A DNA stretch of 64,000 nt, taken from contig CM055095.1 in assembly GCA_029204225.1 (NCBI GenBank), forward strand, positions 36,357,078 to 36,421,077, given 5' to 3'. The notes under the pieces were generated by a model, which saw only the letters and a list, made by a program, of their open reading frames with translations, did not search any database and was not told the origin of the DNA. Positions 34,057 to 45,735 of this stretch are shown piece by piece. How positions within the stretch are numbered: the first letter of the stretch is position 1; every line of letters begins with the position of its first letter. The translations under genes and the position numbers were made by a program. The stretch is from Diphasiastrum complanatum (lineage: Eukaryota > Streptophyta > Lycopodiopsida > Lycopodiales > Lycopodiaceae).

Positions 34057-34776
34057 TGTCACGAACGGTTTTGTTTCTGTATCGCGAACGATTTTGTTTC
34101 TTTGAATTTTCTTTTGGAAGGAAGCTCACAGGAACCTAGACACGTGACTATAGATCACAGAACAAATTTCATTCTAGCAATCAAGACAGCGGAAGACAAG
34201 GAGATGCATGAAATAGAGTAACTGTATTATCAGTTTAATTTTTAGAGCGAGATGGTCAGTGTCTCATTCGTTGGCGGCCTGATGCTCTGCTCTTTCGCTG
34301 TGTTCTGCTCGTTGATAGACTTTCATGCACAACTATTTCATTTCTATTCCTTTTCTTTTCTGCTCTACATGCGCACACACTCTTTGTGTATCACTATTTT
34401 TATTTTAATCCAAAAAAATAGTTTATATCTCCATTGTGTGGACTTTACAAGATAGCTAAATAGAGAATTACAAGAGTAGTTAACGCTAATCAACTAATCA
34501 GTTATTCTCCATTATTGCTTGGTCGTTTCAGCTGGGCATGAAGCTTAAGACTCCACGCTCGTTGAGCTGCCAGCTGACAGCGTAAAAGATTTTCTTTCGC
34601 TTCTTTCGTTTCATGTCGTGTCTTTGTTTTTCTGGTCCTGGTTCGACCTTCGAGTTTCGCTTCACTTCGTGTCTTAGGGTTTTCAAGGTACGTTGACTTT
34701 CACAAATTGTTAGCCACTCGACCTTCGCTTCGTTTTCATGTCGCGACAAAGTTGAAGGAGTTCACCATTTCTGACA
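34057..34776 (-). repeat. C2 5' LTR
   Basis: 720 bp, TG...CA ends (TGTCACGAAC to TTTCTGACA on the plus strand), primer site at one side and ATGTT target duplication at the other. Confidence 0.9.
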
Positions 34777-34781
34777 ATGTT
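34777..34781. repeat. C2 target-site duplication, right copy
   Basis: ATGTT, identical to 33156-33160. Confidence 0.9.
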
Positions 34782-35591
34782 TGTGTGTTAAAGCATGAAA
34801 AGTCCATCTTTGTGTGAAAGTGACGAAACAACTACATAGCTCCAAAACATTGAAGGATGATCATTGGGTTCCATAAGTGAATAGAGAGCTGGATTGTTAC
34901 CATGGTTGTGTCCGAAGTAACTTATCCATCATTTTTGCTCAATCTTTGGACTATCAAACTCATCCATCGTTGAGCCAAGGGCTATTTTTTTTGAGACTTT
35001 ATGGATACTGCTGCTGCATCACAGAGACAAGGAGTTGTCTTTCAACGTACCCATTGACCATTGAAGATCAATCTCTGCTGCGGACACCCAATAAATATTC
35101 GAGCAAGAGATGATGAGTAACATGGCTCTGACTATTGCTATTTGTTCTTCCGGACCTGATTGCTACTTTTAGTACAGCACTCATGAAGTTTTTAAACAGA
35201 AGTTGATAAATAAATCATGATCATTCGAAGCACTGATCCACACATATCCTTACTTACAGTTTGAGCGAAACTTTTCATCAATGTTTCTAGTTGGTTGACC
35301 ATCGTTGGCCAGCCAGAGCTAATTGTAGTCATCATTGCCTCTGATATCACATCGTTGTCAACAGAATCAATACTAGCAATTGTGGATATCAGATGATACA
35401 TCATTATCAGTGAAGATGCTTTTAAGAAGGGATGATGGAGCATCGCACTTCAAGGATGAATGGTCAACGTTTGAGTATCTAACTGATGGAAATGGGTTTT
35501 CTACATTTGCCTGCAACCCTGCACATTCTAAATGAGGATTGTTTATAACTTTTCAAGTCTATATCAGATCTGCCAGTGAGCTAATTGTGGA
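34782..35591. other. Non-coding, nothing recognised
   Basis: The 810 bases between C2 and the G2 LTR hold only short frames. The sequence continues the host DNA interrupted by C2. Confidence 0.4.
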
Positions 35592-36282
35592 TTGCCACAG
35601 ATACCATCGTTGTTAGTTCCTATGATATTACCTCTAATGCTACTGACTTTTGTCAGACAACTTTCTACCTACCTGTCTGAGGGTTCATACCAACATAATG
35701 TCAATCGGTGAAAGCAAGACAAACTGCCAATGGAAAGCTGCATTCATGACTGGACACCTCTTGCGATAAGCTGGTTTTTCTCAATCACACTTCAAGTAAT
35801 GCTTCTTCTCAAAACTGATATCTGTATGATGAATGTAATCTCAATGGAACGCTTACGATGTTACATGTGCATGCTTTCAATTATGCATGATGAAGCACTA
35901 CTAACAGGTTAATCTAAAGGATGAAGGGATGTAAAGTGATGCATGAAGGGTTATTAACTGCAAAAAATACGATAATGACAATCTGACTATCCTATCTTGT
36001 ATGGGCCTTTGATGTTTAGAAACATGTACTTGTTATTTCAAATCCACTTGAGTTAACAAGCGTGTAGCTTTGCCGAAGTATGTAGAACGTGATGATATGC
36101 ATGTTGAAAGTTTTTGAATAGTATCATTATTAGCATGCTAGCTATATCATTGGTATCATTGTATGTGACATGATTTGGAAAAATCGTTTCCCTATTGAAG
36201 GGAAGATGAATAGTCAATTGATACTACTCAATTGTCATGCGTTATTGATGGTTATTATTGAGCAAGCACATCCTTACTCTGT

Positions 36283-36290
36283 TATATAAA
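36283..36290 (+). promoter_or_regulatory. TATA box of the G2 LTR
   Basis: TATATAAA, conserved in the inverted LTR copy at 51922-51929. It is the likely core promoter of the element. Confidence 0.65.
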
Positions 36291-36544
36291 GTTGCTAACT
36301 TAAAATCTGGGCCCGATTTCTTTGAAACACAAGAGCGGGCAGTCCACCAAATGAGATCAAAATACGCCGCTTTGGTTAAGTCTCACTAGTCACACCCACT
36401 ATTGGAAATGTCTAGCGAAACACCTAGACCTGATGGATGGCAAAATACTACCACTCATCAAATAGAGCGGTACGTATAACTTGCACCCCAAAGACACAGA
36501 GCATAGAATCAACGAGCTTGTATAGGCCCTAAAGAAATATATAT

Positions 36545-37108
36545 TTGTCAAATGAGGACCTACAAGTGCAAAACCACCCTAGAGAGCATAACGCCAAACA
36601 CATGAGGTTAGGGAAAGTCTCTAAGGGAAATGCTTTGATAAAAACCACAGAAAACAAAAATGGACAGTTACATATGAGTAGAGTTGAGTATCAACTCTTG
36701 TTGTCACTCAGTGATATTTGTCAAATGTATAGAAGAGGAATATTACAATACCACTTCTATACCCCAGAATTCCATCATAACCTACTGTCTGGTGACAGTT
36801 TGATTAGGGTTCAGCACTGTGGAGAACATAGTTATCTAGAGGTATATGAGCTTGTGATTGATGGGTACTGGCACTTGACAGATGCCACCTCCACTCGATA
36901 CACAGAAATAACACAATTCCTTACACAAACTTCAATCTTTGAGCCACCAGTGCACTCATCTATAGCATCTAACAGTGACAATGAAAATCTAGTGAATGAT
37001 CCTAGAAGAGTATGGTTTCAACACCCTGAATTGGTTCTAGAAACTCCTAGTGAAAGTCTTGCCAATGATTCTGTTACTAGCCCCCATATGCAAGTACAGA
37101 CGATCTAA
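36545..37108 (+). CDS. 187-codon ORF inside the G2 LTR
   Basis: An uninterrupted frame starting 255 bases after the TATA box, so within the R-U5 transcript leader ahead of gag. It contains VEYQLLLSLSDICQMYRRG, YHFYTPEFHHNLL and SYLEVYELVIDGYWHL. In the inverted LTR copy (about 51100-51640) much of the same peptide text can be read, with two or more stops. No family is recognised. It might be a leader protein or simply a captured coding scrap that rides in the LTR; the alternative of chance is weakened by its length and the balanced composition. Confidence 0.5.
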   Translation: MSNEDLQVQNHPREHNAKHMRLGKVSKGNALIKTTENKNGQLHMSRVEYQLLLSLSDICQMYRRGILQYHFYTPEFHHNLLSGDSLIRVQHCGEHSYLEVYELVIDGYWHLTDATSTRYTEITQFLTQTSIFEPPVHSSIASNSDNENLVNDPRRVWFQHPELVLETPSESLANDSVTSPHMQVQTI

Positions 37109-37331
37109 GAATCGGAGGTTGTACCTAGAAACCAAGTGAAGATAGCAACCTCTCCCTGCAATCATACTTCTTAGAGCCTAGAAACTCTCATTGATTGGCG
37201 AGTACGGGGTGACGACCCCCAGGGTTGGAAGTGGTAATTGACCCTAGTCATTCGCGTAAAGGCAGTGTGGGCCCTTTTCCTCGCTGGGGCCTTTTGGCGA
37301 GACCAACCCCCTATCGGAAAAATTCCTAACA

Positions 37332-37350
37332 TTGGTGAACCTGACGTGAA
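37332..37350 (+). promoter_or_regulatory. G2 primer-binding site
   Basis: TTGGTGAACCTGACGTGAA follows directly after the LTR CA end. The spacing and the TGGTGAACC opening fit a tRNA-primed site, but I cannot name the tRNA with certainty. Confidence 0.55.
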
Positions 37351-37602
37351 TCTTGTTGGATGCAACCTTCTGATCTGAACTAGAGATAAGTATGGCTTCA
37401 TCTTCTGACCTTGATTGTGTGGATTACCAATGCTTCAACTGTAATCGATCCTTATGACTTTTTCATTGTATAAAACACTTACTACTGATATCCATGAGGT
37501 CTTAGTATTGTATGTCTTGAGTAGAACCCTTCATGATAAATGATCACCGAACTTTTCCAGAACTCCAACATAGGTCCTCCATTATGACGACGAGTTGACA
37601 AG

Positions 37603-39229
37603 GTGACACTCTCACCAAAATATTCCCTTAGAAACAAAACTTCTATTATCACTAGAAGCATATCCAAGACACTATCCCAATCCCAACAGAGTACTAGCAG
37701 TGAAAGTCCATCAGAAGCTAAAATACCGCCTAGTCCAAAGGAATCATTTGAGTACTGTGAAATCACTCCAGAAAAAGATATACTACAGATACCTGATATC
37801 GTTATCATTGTCGAGAATTCACAACTGAAAGCTATGGCTGCTCGAGTTACTGAGCCTATAGTAATTCCTGCTAATATAGAACATTTATCAAAGTTGAGAG
37901 GCACAACCCCTGAGTTTCATGGAGCCCCTTATGAGAGTGCAAAAGATCACATCAATGCATTTTGGACCGCTTGTCTGATAAACCACATAACAAATCCACA
38001 CCATATCATGATGTACTTTACGATTACCTTGACAATAACTGCGAGGAAATGGTACTACAGTCTATCTGGAGAATCCATCGAAGACATAGAGACCTTTCAT
38101 AGATTATTTCTGACTAAATTTGCCCCACATAGAACTATTGATGGTTTGTGTTGTTCACTTTGACATTCCTTCAACAAGGAGAAGGAGAAGGAGTTAGACA
38201 ATACAGTGAGAAGATTGACTGAACTTTCGAGGCAAGTAGGAGCCACTATAGCACTACCGCCGCTATAGCCACTATAGCACTACCGCCGCAATTACTACTG
38301 ACTTTCTTCCTACGAGGATTGAGGAATGACCTACAATTGATAGTAAGGTAGAGCAATCCCCAGTCGATAGATGAAGCACTAGCAAAAGCGATAGTAGCGG
38401 AAAATGCATAGATAGCCATTGCCCAAGCATCTAAAATATCACAAGTCGTAAACAGTTTGAACCTTAGGAGCGATATGTGGGAAGCAAATCCAGTTACGGA
38501 AAGAAGTTCTTATAACACCATTATGCCAGTACCAATACAGACTGTAGAACCATATCAACCAGCTCAGAGTAGAGATGATCCTTCCAAAACCAACCGAGAA
38601 ACTTAGAGAGAATGCAAATCCAAGCGATGACCGCTAGAAATGTACCAATGGAGAGGGGATATGAGAGCACTGGATCTAATTCAGGTATTGACGATGTAAA
38701 AGCCATGTTGAAAGGATACATGGATGTGATGAACAAGAATATTTCTACCCTAGCTTCAGACGTGAATTTTCTTAAACGATAGTAGAATATGATTGGACAA
38801 AGACGTAACATGGATATGCTCCCACCACTAGTATGCCAACATTGTCAAGGCAACCACCTCAATAAAAACTATCCGAATATGTTTTGTGCATATTGCAAGA
38901 AAACGGGACATCTAGAAGATAGATGTTGGAGTCAAAGAGAGGCATTGAACACTGGAAATCATATCCCTAGCCCTATCAATCATAGACCTCCTGAAAGCAA
39001 TGGAGGAGGACCTTCAAGACAAACGATGTTTCTCCAGAGAGACACTAGATACACTCCTTCTGAGAAAGGAAAAACCAAGGCAGAGGTAGAGAGACCTCCC
39101 ATCAACTTGATTGATATTGAACCACTTGCAAAAGAAGAAGTGATGGTGGTGACCCGTAGTGGACAAGGAAAAGAAAATACTAGACAAAATCTAGAAAACC
39201 CAAAAATAGCCATAGAAAATCTCTTTTAA
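37603..39229 (+). pseudogene. G2 gag
   Basis: The Met at 37603 starts a 186-codon open frame with LRGTTPEFHGAPYE and ARKWYYSLSGESIEDIETFHRLFLTKF, the retrotransposon gag core. A TGA at 38161 and frame shifts follow; the middle (38164-38788) is readable only in pieces and includes a short tandem duplication of GCCACTATAGCACTACCGCC near 38248-38286. The last part (38789-39229) has a degenerate knuckle (CQHCQGNH) and a good one, CAYCKKTGHLEDRC, then an acidic-basic linker. Confidence 0.85.
38248..38290. repeat. Short tandem duplication within G2 gag
   Basis: The word AGCCACTATAGCACTACCGCCGC is present twice in a row and disturbs the gag frame. It looks like replication slippage. Confidence 0.75.
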
Positions 39230-40157
39230 GGAACCCTTAAAGGAGTTAGAAGCATCACCAGCTGTAGCACCTAAGAAATCTCCCTTGGAGAAAATACTAC
39301 CCAAACAACAGGAAGGTCATGCAGGCCATAAGCTCACTGATGAGGAATGAGTACATGAGTTGATAGGGAGAAGCCCTCAAGAATCCCAATCATCAAAAAA
39401 ATTGCCAAAACCATATTATTACCTAGATCCATGAAGAACAAAGCTAGAATGCACCGTTTTAAAAAGGATATAGATCTAGGGAAAGTTCTAGGAACCCAAG
39501 ATTTGCAAGAAACGTTAAACAACTTAAGTTTAGAAGTCAACTTATGGCAACTCCTTAAGTTGTTCCCATTAGCGAGGAGAAAAGCAAAGCACATGATGAA
39601 ACCATCCATGTTACGGACAATAGAGGCTCCTAGTGCCAATTGGACATATAAGTGCAGGTACCTTAGATCGAGCCTATCCAAAAGTAGATGTGACCATTGA
39701 TGGATTAGTCATTGCAGGAGCTATAGTAGATGCCAGATCTGCAATTAACATTCTTAGTTCAGAATTGGCTGATCACTTGGGATTTGAAATTGAACCTGTC
39801 ACTTTAACAACATTGAAGTTAGCCAATAACTCTGTTATAACACCTAATGGAGAGTTAAAACATACTCCAATTGTTGTAGCAGGAAAGACCACCTACATCG
39901 ACTTCTACGTTATGAAGATGTATCCCGGTAGTAGGGGATATTCTATCCTATTAGGACGTCCTTGGCTTCGACTAAGTAACTATATAGTCGATATCCCAGC
40001 TGGAGTATTAGTTTTTGAAAGAGGAAAAGAAAGAGTAGTGGTTGATGGACATCCAGAAGTAGCTCAATCTGAGTGAGCACCAATTGCATCAACTAAATGG
40101 GAAGAACTCACTGATAGTGATACTAGTTCTGAAATATCAACAAATGACGATGTAGAA
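39230..40157 (+). pseudogene. G2 aspartic protease
   Basis: The 147-codon frame 39633-40076 contains AGAIVDARSAINIL, where DARSA stands for the usual D(S/T)GA loop, and YSILLGRPWLRL, the conserved second motif. The catalytic Asp is retained but the following residues are altered. The stretch 39230-39632 is the gag-protease linker in another frame. The order is as in G1. Confidence 0.8.
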
Positions 40158-41195
40158 TTGAGGGATGTACTAGGCTTAGAGTGGAATACCCCAGATGAAC
40201 CACCTCCCAAGGTTAGAGAATCTGATATCTGTCTTATAAACCTTGGAATAGAGGATGAACCTAAAAAAATCAAAGTAGGTGCTCACCTAAGCCCCGAAGA
40301 CAAGAAAACCTATGAAGACTTGTGCAAGAAATATCAGGACATATTTGCTTGGAATTATTTAGATCTGAAAGGAATACCTCCAGATTTAGTAAAGCATATT
40401 ATACCCATGAAACCTGATGCTAAACCCATTAGGCAGAAACAATGAAGGTTGTCATTTCACATGAAAGAAGCAGCATTGAAAGAGTTAGAACGATTGAAAG
40501 GAGTTGGGTTGATTTTTTTTGTGGACAATACGGAATGATGTTCATCGATAGTCCCACGACCAAAAAAGAATTCTAAACAAATTTGAGTCTGCATCGACTA
40601 TAAGCAATTGAACAAGCACATGAGAAAAGATTATCCGTTGCCTTTTATAGACCAAGTGTTAGAAGAATTGGCAAGGAGAGAAATCTACTCTTTCATGGTT
40701 TGTTTTGGTGGATATAACCAAATAGCCATTACCGAAGAAGATAAGCTTAAAACCACTTTCACCATCACCTTCGGAGTTTTCACCTATCATGTTATGCCTT
40801 TCGGTTTATCAAATGCCCCAGCCACATATCAAAGATTTATGAATGAAAATTTTGAAGACATCTTCGATAGAAACTTGAAAATCTTTATGGATGATTTATG
40901 TGGACCATCTTCTACTAAAGAGCACTTGGCAATAGTTGAAAAATGTTTTCAAAAGTGTGCTACTACTTGTATAGCCCTGAATGCCAACAAGTGTATATTT
41001 TGAGTACCCTATGGTGGTGTACTATTAGGGCATGTTATCAATCGTTATGCTATAGCCACTGATCCAGAAAAAATCACGATTCTTTTAGCCATTATGTCAC
41101 CCTCCACTGTTATCCAATTACAATCTTTCTTAGGAGGGACTGGCTACAATAGGAACTATGTGATGGCCTATGCCTCAATAACTTATCCTATGACT
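40158..41195 (+). pseudogene. G2 reverse transcriptase, cut by C4
   Basis: 40158-40445 gives the N-terminal RT approach (AWNYLDLKGIPPDLVKH); a gap with stops follows. From 40608 the fingers-palm are readable: RKDYPLPFIDQVL, MPFGLSNAPATYQRFM and IFMDDLCG with the Asp pair (FMDD at 40884-40895). The first catalytic Asp region reads FMVCFGGYNQ in place of FLDxFSGYNQ, so that Asp is lost. A TGA at 41001 and LLGHVINRYAIATDPEKI follow. The frame then reaches ITYPMT, where C4 is inserted. Confidence 0.88.
41191..41195. repeat. C4 target-site duplication, left copy
   Basis: TGACT before the LTR; CGACT follows the right LTR at 47146-47150, so four of five bases agree. Confidence 0.75.
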
Positions 41196-41788
41196 TGTCA
41201 AAATATTGGAAAAATCTATCTAATGTTGTGAGTAGGGGTCCTAAAAATGCCAAAGATGAATTAAGCTCTTTTGGCTTAGTAAAGACCCATCTTAGAATAA
41301 AATATTCAAGGTAGGTAGAAGTAGAAACTCGAGCTACCATGGGAATTGCCATTTGTACTTTACAAGACTAGGTGGCACAATTAGACATAGTGAGGTGGCT
41401 TGAATAAGTCTAGATAGCTTGAGAGGTGGATCCACAACTCCAATTCAACTCAAAGTAGGAGGAGACTCCATGGATCTATATATATGTGATGTACTCTCAT
41501 TGAGAAGATGATGAAATTTGTGTGTAATGCAAATTTGGAGACAAGCTCTTTGTGCCCTCTCTCTCTACACGATTTTTGTACTTTCTATTTTCTCTCTCTA
41601 GCCAAGTTGAGACATTTATTATGCTTAGTCTTATGTTTTGTTGACAGATCTTGCTTGTAACACAATAATATTTCTTGTATGATCAGCTTTCATATTGACA
41701 ACCAATGCAAGTCTGATCTTTATGGTATTATTGGGCTTAGGAGATCAAAAATACATGTGTAGGGCATCTCACACGTGTGATTTCAGCA
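41196..41788 (+). repeat. C4 5' LTR
   Basis: 593 bp, starting TGTCAAAATATTGG and ending GTGATTTCAGCA. TATATATATG-type promoter sequence lies at about 41480. Compared with the 3' LTR it lacks a short block around CATGCCACATTTAATGCATG. Confidence 0.95.
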
Positions 41789-41803
41789 TGGTATCAGAGC
41801 CTA
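41789..41803 (+). promoter_or_regulatory. C4 primer-binding site, initiator tRNA-Met
   Basis: TGGTATCAGAGCCTA, canonical, directly after the LTR. The 740 bases between it and gag are an untranslated leader with no domain. Confidence 0.95.
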
Positions 41804-42543
41804 CCTAAGATTTACAAGCAAATCTAATCAAAAAGTTTGCAGATTTGATCAGATTTCAAGCTAGGAATTGTCTAGATTCTACTTTCTAGCTAGTTTGCAA
41901 TTTTTTGGTGATTTAGAGCTTCAAACCACTTTGAATGGTCCAGATCAGGTACTGAACGGAATTTCAGGTGCAGGCATGAGTGAAATCTGTCCATTTTCAG
42001 TTTGGTGGTTCTCTCTCACCTTAGATCCAAATTTCATGCAATTTGGCTCACTATAAAGCTAGAAATTATAGAATCTGATGCAATTCGAATCATGACAGTT
42101 GGATAAGCCAATCAAAAGTTATAAGCTTTTGAATAGTCATAGGTAGGGCGCCTAGACCTATGGCAAATCGTGAGTACATGTCATTTATTGCTTGAATGAT
42201 CACAAAAATCATCCAAAAGTTGACCAATCTCATCTATATGTGATTTAGGCAAAATTTAAAGGATCTAGGCAAATTGTTTCATACAAATAGATTGTATTTG
42301 AGTCAATTTGACATTTTTGGAGTATTTCACACGTGTGAAATTCAGAGAACCATAACTTTTGTCATACTTCATCGTTTTTGATGATTCAAATCTTGTTTTA
42401 GAGAGATTGTCAAGCTAGTGAGATCTATCTCACAGTTTTTTGCTTTGTCTTACATAGGATTTGTTTTTTTGCCCTTGATTGGTTCCTATAGTGAGAAGAT
42501 AAGCAATTTTTTCATCCATCTTTTTCTATTTCTATCATTCTTT

Positions 42544-43107
42544 ATGACTACAATGGGTGTCTTTCTATTAGAAGCAAGTGAAAGATTGTCAACCTCCAAT
42601 TACTCAATTTGGAAGGTTAGAATGGAATCTGTCTTAATACTACAAGATGTGATGGATATTGTACTTGGCATTGAAGAAGAACCACAAATTCCTCAAGAAA
42701 TTGCAAAGTACAAAAAGAGAGCTAGGATGGCTCTGCATTATATTAAGATGAATGTCTCAAATGACATCTTAAGAGAAATTGGTGCTTGTACTAATGCCAA
42801 AGATGCTTGGGATACTCTCAAGTCCATGTATGAGGCAAAGAATACTTCTAGACTTCTAACACTAAGAAACCAAATTTTTCAAAGTGTACAGAGAAGTGAT
42901 GAATGTGCTTCAGCTTATGTAATGAGAGTTAAAGACCTCCATAGAGAATTGTCATGCATAGGAGACTCCATGAACCAAAATGAACTTGATCAAGTCATAC
43001 TTAATGGGTTAAAGGAGGAATATGACAACCTTGTTCAGAGTTATGCCATTAAGGAGGAGCTACCAAGTTTGGAAGCACTCCAAAGTGTGCTCATTTCTGA
43101 AGAATAA
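42544..43107 (+). CDS. C4 gag capsid, open
   Basis: The Met at 42544 is preferred over an earlier in-frame Met at 42418 because the upstream codons are hydrophobic leader translation and copia gag normally begins a few residues before the SNYSIWKVRME motif. The frame holds MALHYIKMNVSNDILREI, AKDAWDTLKSMYE and LNGLKEEYDNLV, the UBN2 gag arrangement. 187 codons are open to the TAA at 43105. It assembles the virus-like particle around the element RNA. Confidence 0.88.
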   Translation: MTTMGVFLLEASERLSTSNYSIWKVRMESVLILQDVMDIVLGIEEEPQIPQEIAKYKKRARMALHYIKMNVSNDILREIGACTNAKDAWDTLKSMYEAKNTSRLLTLRNQIFQSVQRSDECASAYVMRVKDLHRELSCIGDSMNQNELDQVILNGLKEEYDNLVQSYAIKEELPSLEALQSVLISEE

Positions 43108-43620
43108 AGACAAGAGTATAAACTCTTGAAAATGGAGAGACTGTCTCTCAACATTGATGGTAAAGCTCTCTTTACCAAAGACAAGCACAACACAAGAAGT
43201 AAGAATCAACACCAATCCTCTTCAAGCAAGAACAATCTTATTTCCAAGGAGAAAGGAGAAGAGGATGAGTCCTCTCAAGCTTCCACATCCAAGAAGAAAA
43301 AAAAAAATATCAAGTGTTTCTTTTGTGGCAAGAAGGGGCATTATGCCACCAATTGCTTCAAGAAGAAGAGTCAATTCAAGCAACACAACATTTCTAATGA
43401 AGAGAAGGAAGATACACATGCAAGCGATGGAGAGGGATCTCTTATGGTCTTGAGTTTTTCTTCATCACCTTTCAAGAAGGATGGTTCATGGTATATTGAC
43501 AGTGGAGCTTCCTCACATATGTGTAGCTCCAAACATTCTTTTTCGTCCATGTCACCTTATAAAGGAGCCAAGAAGTCCATCTACATAGCAAATGATCATG
43601 AGTGTGCTATTGAATTCTAG
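43108..43620 (+). pseudogene. C4 zinc knuckle and protease
   Basis: After the stop at 43105 the same protein continues in the next phase. CFFCGKKGHYATNC is a perfect CCHC knuckle and GSWYIDSGASSHMCSS the protease active site (Asp at about 43498). A TAG at 43618 replaces a coding triplet that C5 retains. The frame is acidic and Lys-rich around the knuckle. Confidence 0.9.
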
Positions 43621-44686
43621 GGATCATTCCCTTAAAGCTTTCTTCATCAAAAGTACTTTCTCTGTCTAAAGTACTTTTTGTTCCTAAGTTAACAAAAAAT
43701 CTTATTAGTGTTGGGCAATTGTTTGATAGTGGACTAGATGTGAATTTCAATGTTGATACATGTACAATCAAGAAGCATGATGAGATCCTTGTATTTGGGT
43801 CTAGATATGGTGGAATCTACAAGCTTGATCCCAAAGAGTATGGTAACTCTTGTAATAGTGCTTTTGCTTCTCATATGTCTTTGGAGGAACTATGGCATAG
43901 AAGGTTGGGGCATCCTAACTATAGTTCTATGGTGTCCACGGTCAAGAAAGCCAAAGCTATTGGCTTGCCTAATCTTATCTCTAGGAATTTCAAGCCATGT
44001 GAGGCTTGTGTCATATCTAAGTCTCATAAGAAGCCTTTTTCAAAGTCATCTATCAAGACTACACATCCATTGGAGCTCATACACTCGAATGTGCACTTCT
44101 CATCTTCAAAGAGCAAGGGTGGTACTACTTGCTTTGTAACTTTCATTGATGATCTCACTAGATTTACTTGGGTATATCTTCTAGCTTCAAAGTCTATGGT
44201 GTTTGACTATTTCCTAAAGTTTAAAGCTCTAGTTGAAAAGCAATTTTCATACAAAATCAAGATTTTTGGAAGTGATGGAGGTGTGAGTACACTTCCAATA
44301 AATTTCATGATTATTGTGAGCTTGAAGGCATTAACAGGGAGTTTTCTTGTGCATATACATCATCTCAAAATGGGGTGGCTGAAAGAAAGAATAGAACATT
44401 GTCTGAATGTGCCAAAACCATTATAATTGAGGCATCCTTGCCAAAAGACTTTTGGGGTGAGGCCATCAATTGTTCAAACTATATTTGCAATCGACTCCCT
44501 CATGTTGCACTTGGAGGAAAGTCACCATATGAAGCACTTTTTTTGAAGAAACCTAAGGTTGATCATCTTAGAGTATCTGGATGCATATGCTTTGTCCATA
44601 TTCCCTTGGAAATGAGAAAGAAGGATGATCCTTGTGCAAGCAAAGGAGTAATGGTAGGATATTCATCCAACAAGAAAGCCTATTAA
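43621..44686 (+). pseudogene. C4 integrase
   Basis: ELWHRRLGHPNYSSM and CEACVISKSHKKPF form the zinc-binding start, TFIDDLTRFTW has the first core Asp, and GSDGG the second. One base is missing near 44281 relative to C5, so the Glu region (MAERKNRTLSE) is read in another frame. VSGCICFVHIP and VMVGYSSNKKAY close the domain. A TAA at 44684 is private to C4. Confidence 0.9.
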
Positions 44687-45735
44687 ATCTACATGCTCTC
44701 TACTTCTAAAGTAATTGATAGTAGAGATGCAGTTTTTCATGAAGAAGAAAAGTCCAATCTTAGAGGGGCCTAGTTCAAGCAACCTCAAAATCTATCACCT
44801 TTTGTTATTGAAGACAATCAACATATGGAGGAGTCGATATTTGAAGATGGAAGTCCTCGGATTTTCACTCCTAGAAGATCCATGAGGGAGAGATCCGAGC
44901 CTAAGAGGCTCACTTATGATGACAAAGGAAAACAAGTGGATCTTGATTCCACTTATGCTTATTTTGTTTCTCATGAGGAGCCCAAAGATGTCCAAGAAGC
45001 CCTCAATACCAAGGAGTGGTATGAGGCCATGAAGATTGAATATGATGCCTTGATCACCAACCACACATGGGAGCTAGTGGATCCACCACCTAACATGCAT
45101 ATCATTGGATGCAAGTGGGTGTTCAAGATCAAGTACAATCATGATGGCTCCATCAACAAGTACAAGGCAAGATTATGTGCTAAAGGCTTTGCACAAATAT
45201 ATGGCCTTGACTATGAAGAAACCTTTGCTCCTGTAGCAAAGATGGTGACAATAAGAATCATAATCTCTCTTGCCTTATTATTTAAGTGGAAACTATTTCA
45301 GCTTGATGTCTCCAATGCTTTTTTGAATGGCTATCTTGAGGAGGAGATATACATGGAACATCCTCAAGGATTTATCAAGGATAAATCTAAGGTGTGTTTG
45401 CTATTTAGAAGTCTTTATGGCTTGAAGCAAGCACCTAGATCATGGTATTCACGACCCAACAACTTTCTACTTTCATTAGAATTTGTGCTTAGTGACTATG
45501 ATCCTTCTATGTACTTAAAGTTTGATGGTAGTAATATTGTCATTCTTCTAATCTATGTAGATGACATTATTCTTAGTGGAAGTTGTTTGATGCTAGTTCA
45601 AGAAACCAAAGATGCATTCGGAAAAGAATTTAAAATGCAAGATCTAGGAGAGATCCATTACATTCTGGGCCTTGAATTGATTTTCATGATGAGTATGCTT
45701 TTATTTGTCAATCTAGATATGTCTTTTCTATGTTG
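44687..45735 (+). pseudogene. C4 reverse transcriptase
   Basis: The open frame 44825-45736 (303 codons) contains IIGCKWVFKIKYNHDGS, YEETFAPVAKMVTIR, QLDVSNAFLNGYLEEEIYM and LLIYVDDIIL with the YVDD box intact. It ends in a shifted tail (LELIFMMSMLL); one base earlier or later the text would continue into RNase H. The same shift is present in C5 at 63251-63282. Confidence 0.93.

Larger units (their letters stand above)
33161..34776 (-). mobile_element. Copia C2, internally deleted
   Basis: A 1616-bp minus-strand copia relic with perfect ATGTT target duplication. The 5' LTR (34057-34776) is about complete. The 3' LTR is cut to about 200 bp (33161-33365) and is joined directly to integrase, so RT, RNase H and most of that LTR are gone. 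On the other side gag is reduced to its first residues and joined to integrase, so most of gag and the protease are gone as well. Confidence 0.9.
35592..37331 (+). repeat. Gypsy G2 5' LTR, about 1.74 kb
   Basis: The start is set by homology: the inverted copy at 50955-52615 matches from ACAGATACCATCG onward, and TG lies just before at 35593. The end CCTAACA is followed at once by a primer site. A TATA box (TATATAAA, 36283-36290) lies in the middle and an ORF of 187 codons follows it. The copy near 50955 retains all of these blocks in inverted orientation. Confidence 0.8.

Noticed and set aside
36545-37108. Ordinary host gene
   Set aside because: It lies inside an LTR that has a second copy elsewhere in the window with the same text.
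44795-45064. Minus-strand 89-codon frame, repeated at 62377-62646
   Set aside because: It is the antisense of the copia integrase-RT linker in both C4 and C5; its conservation only reflects that of the sense strand.
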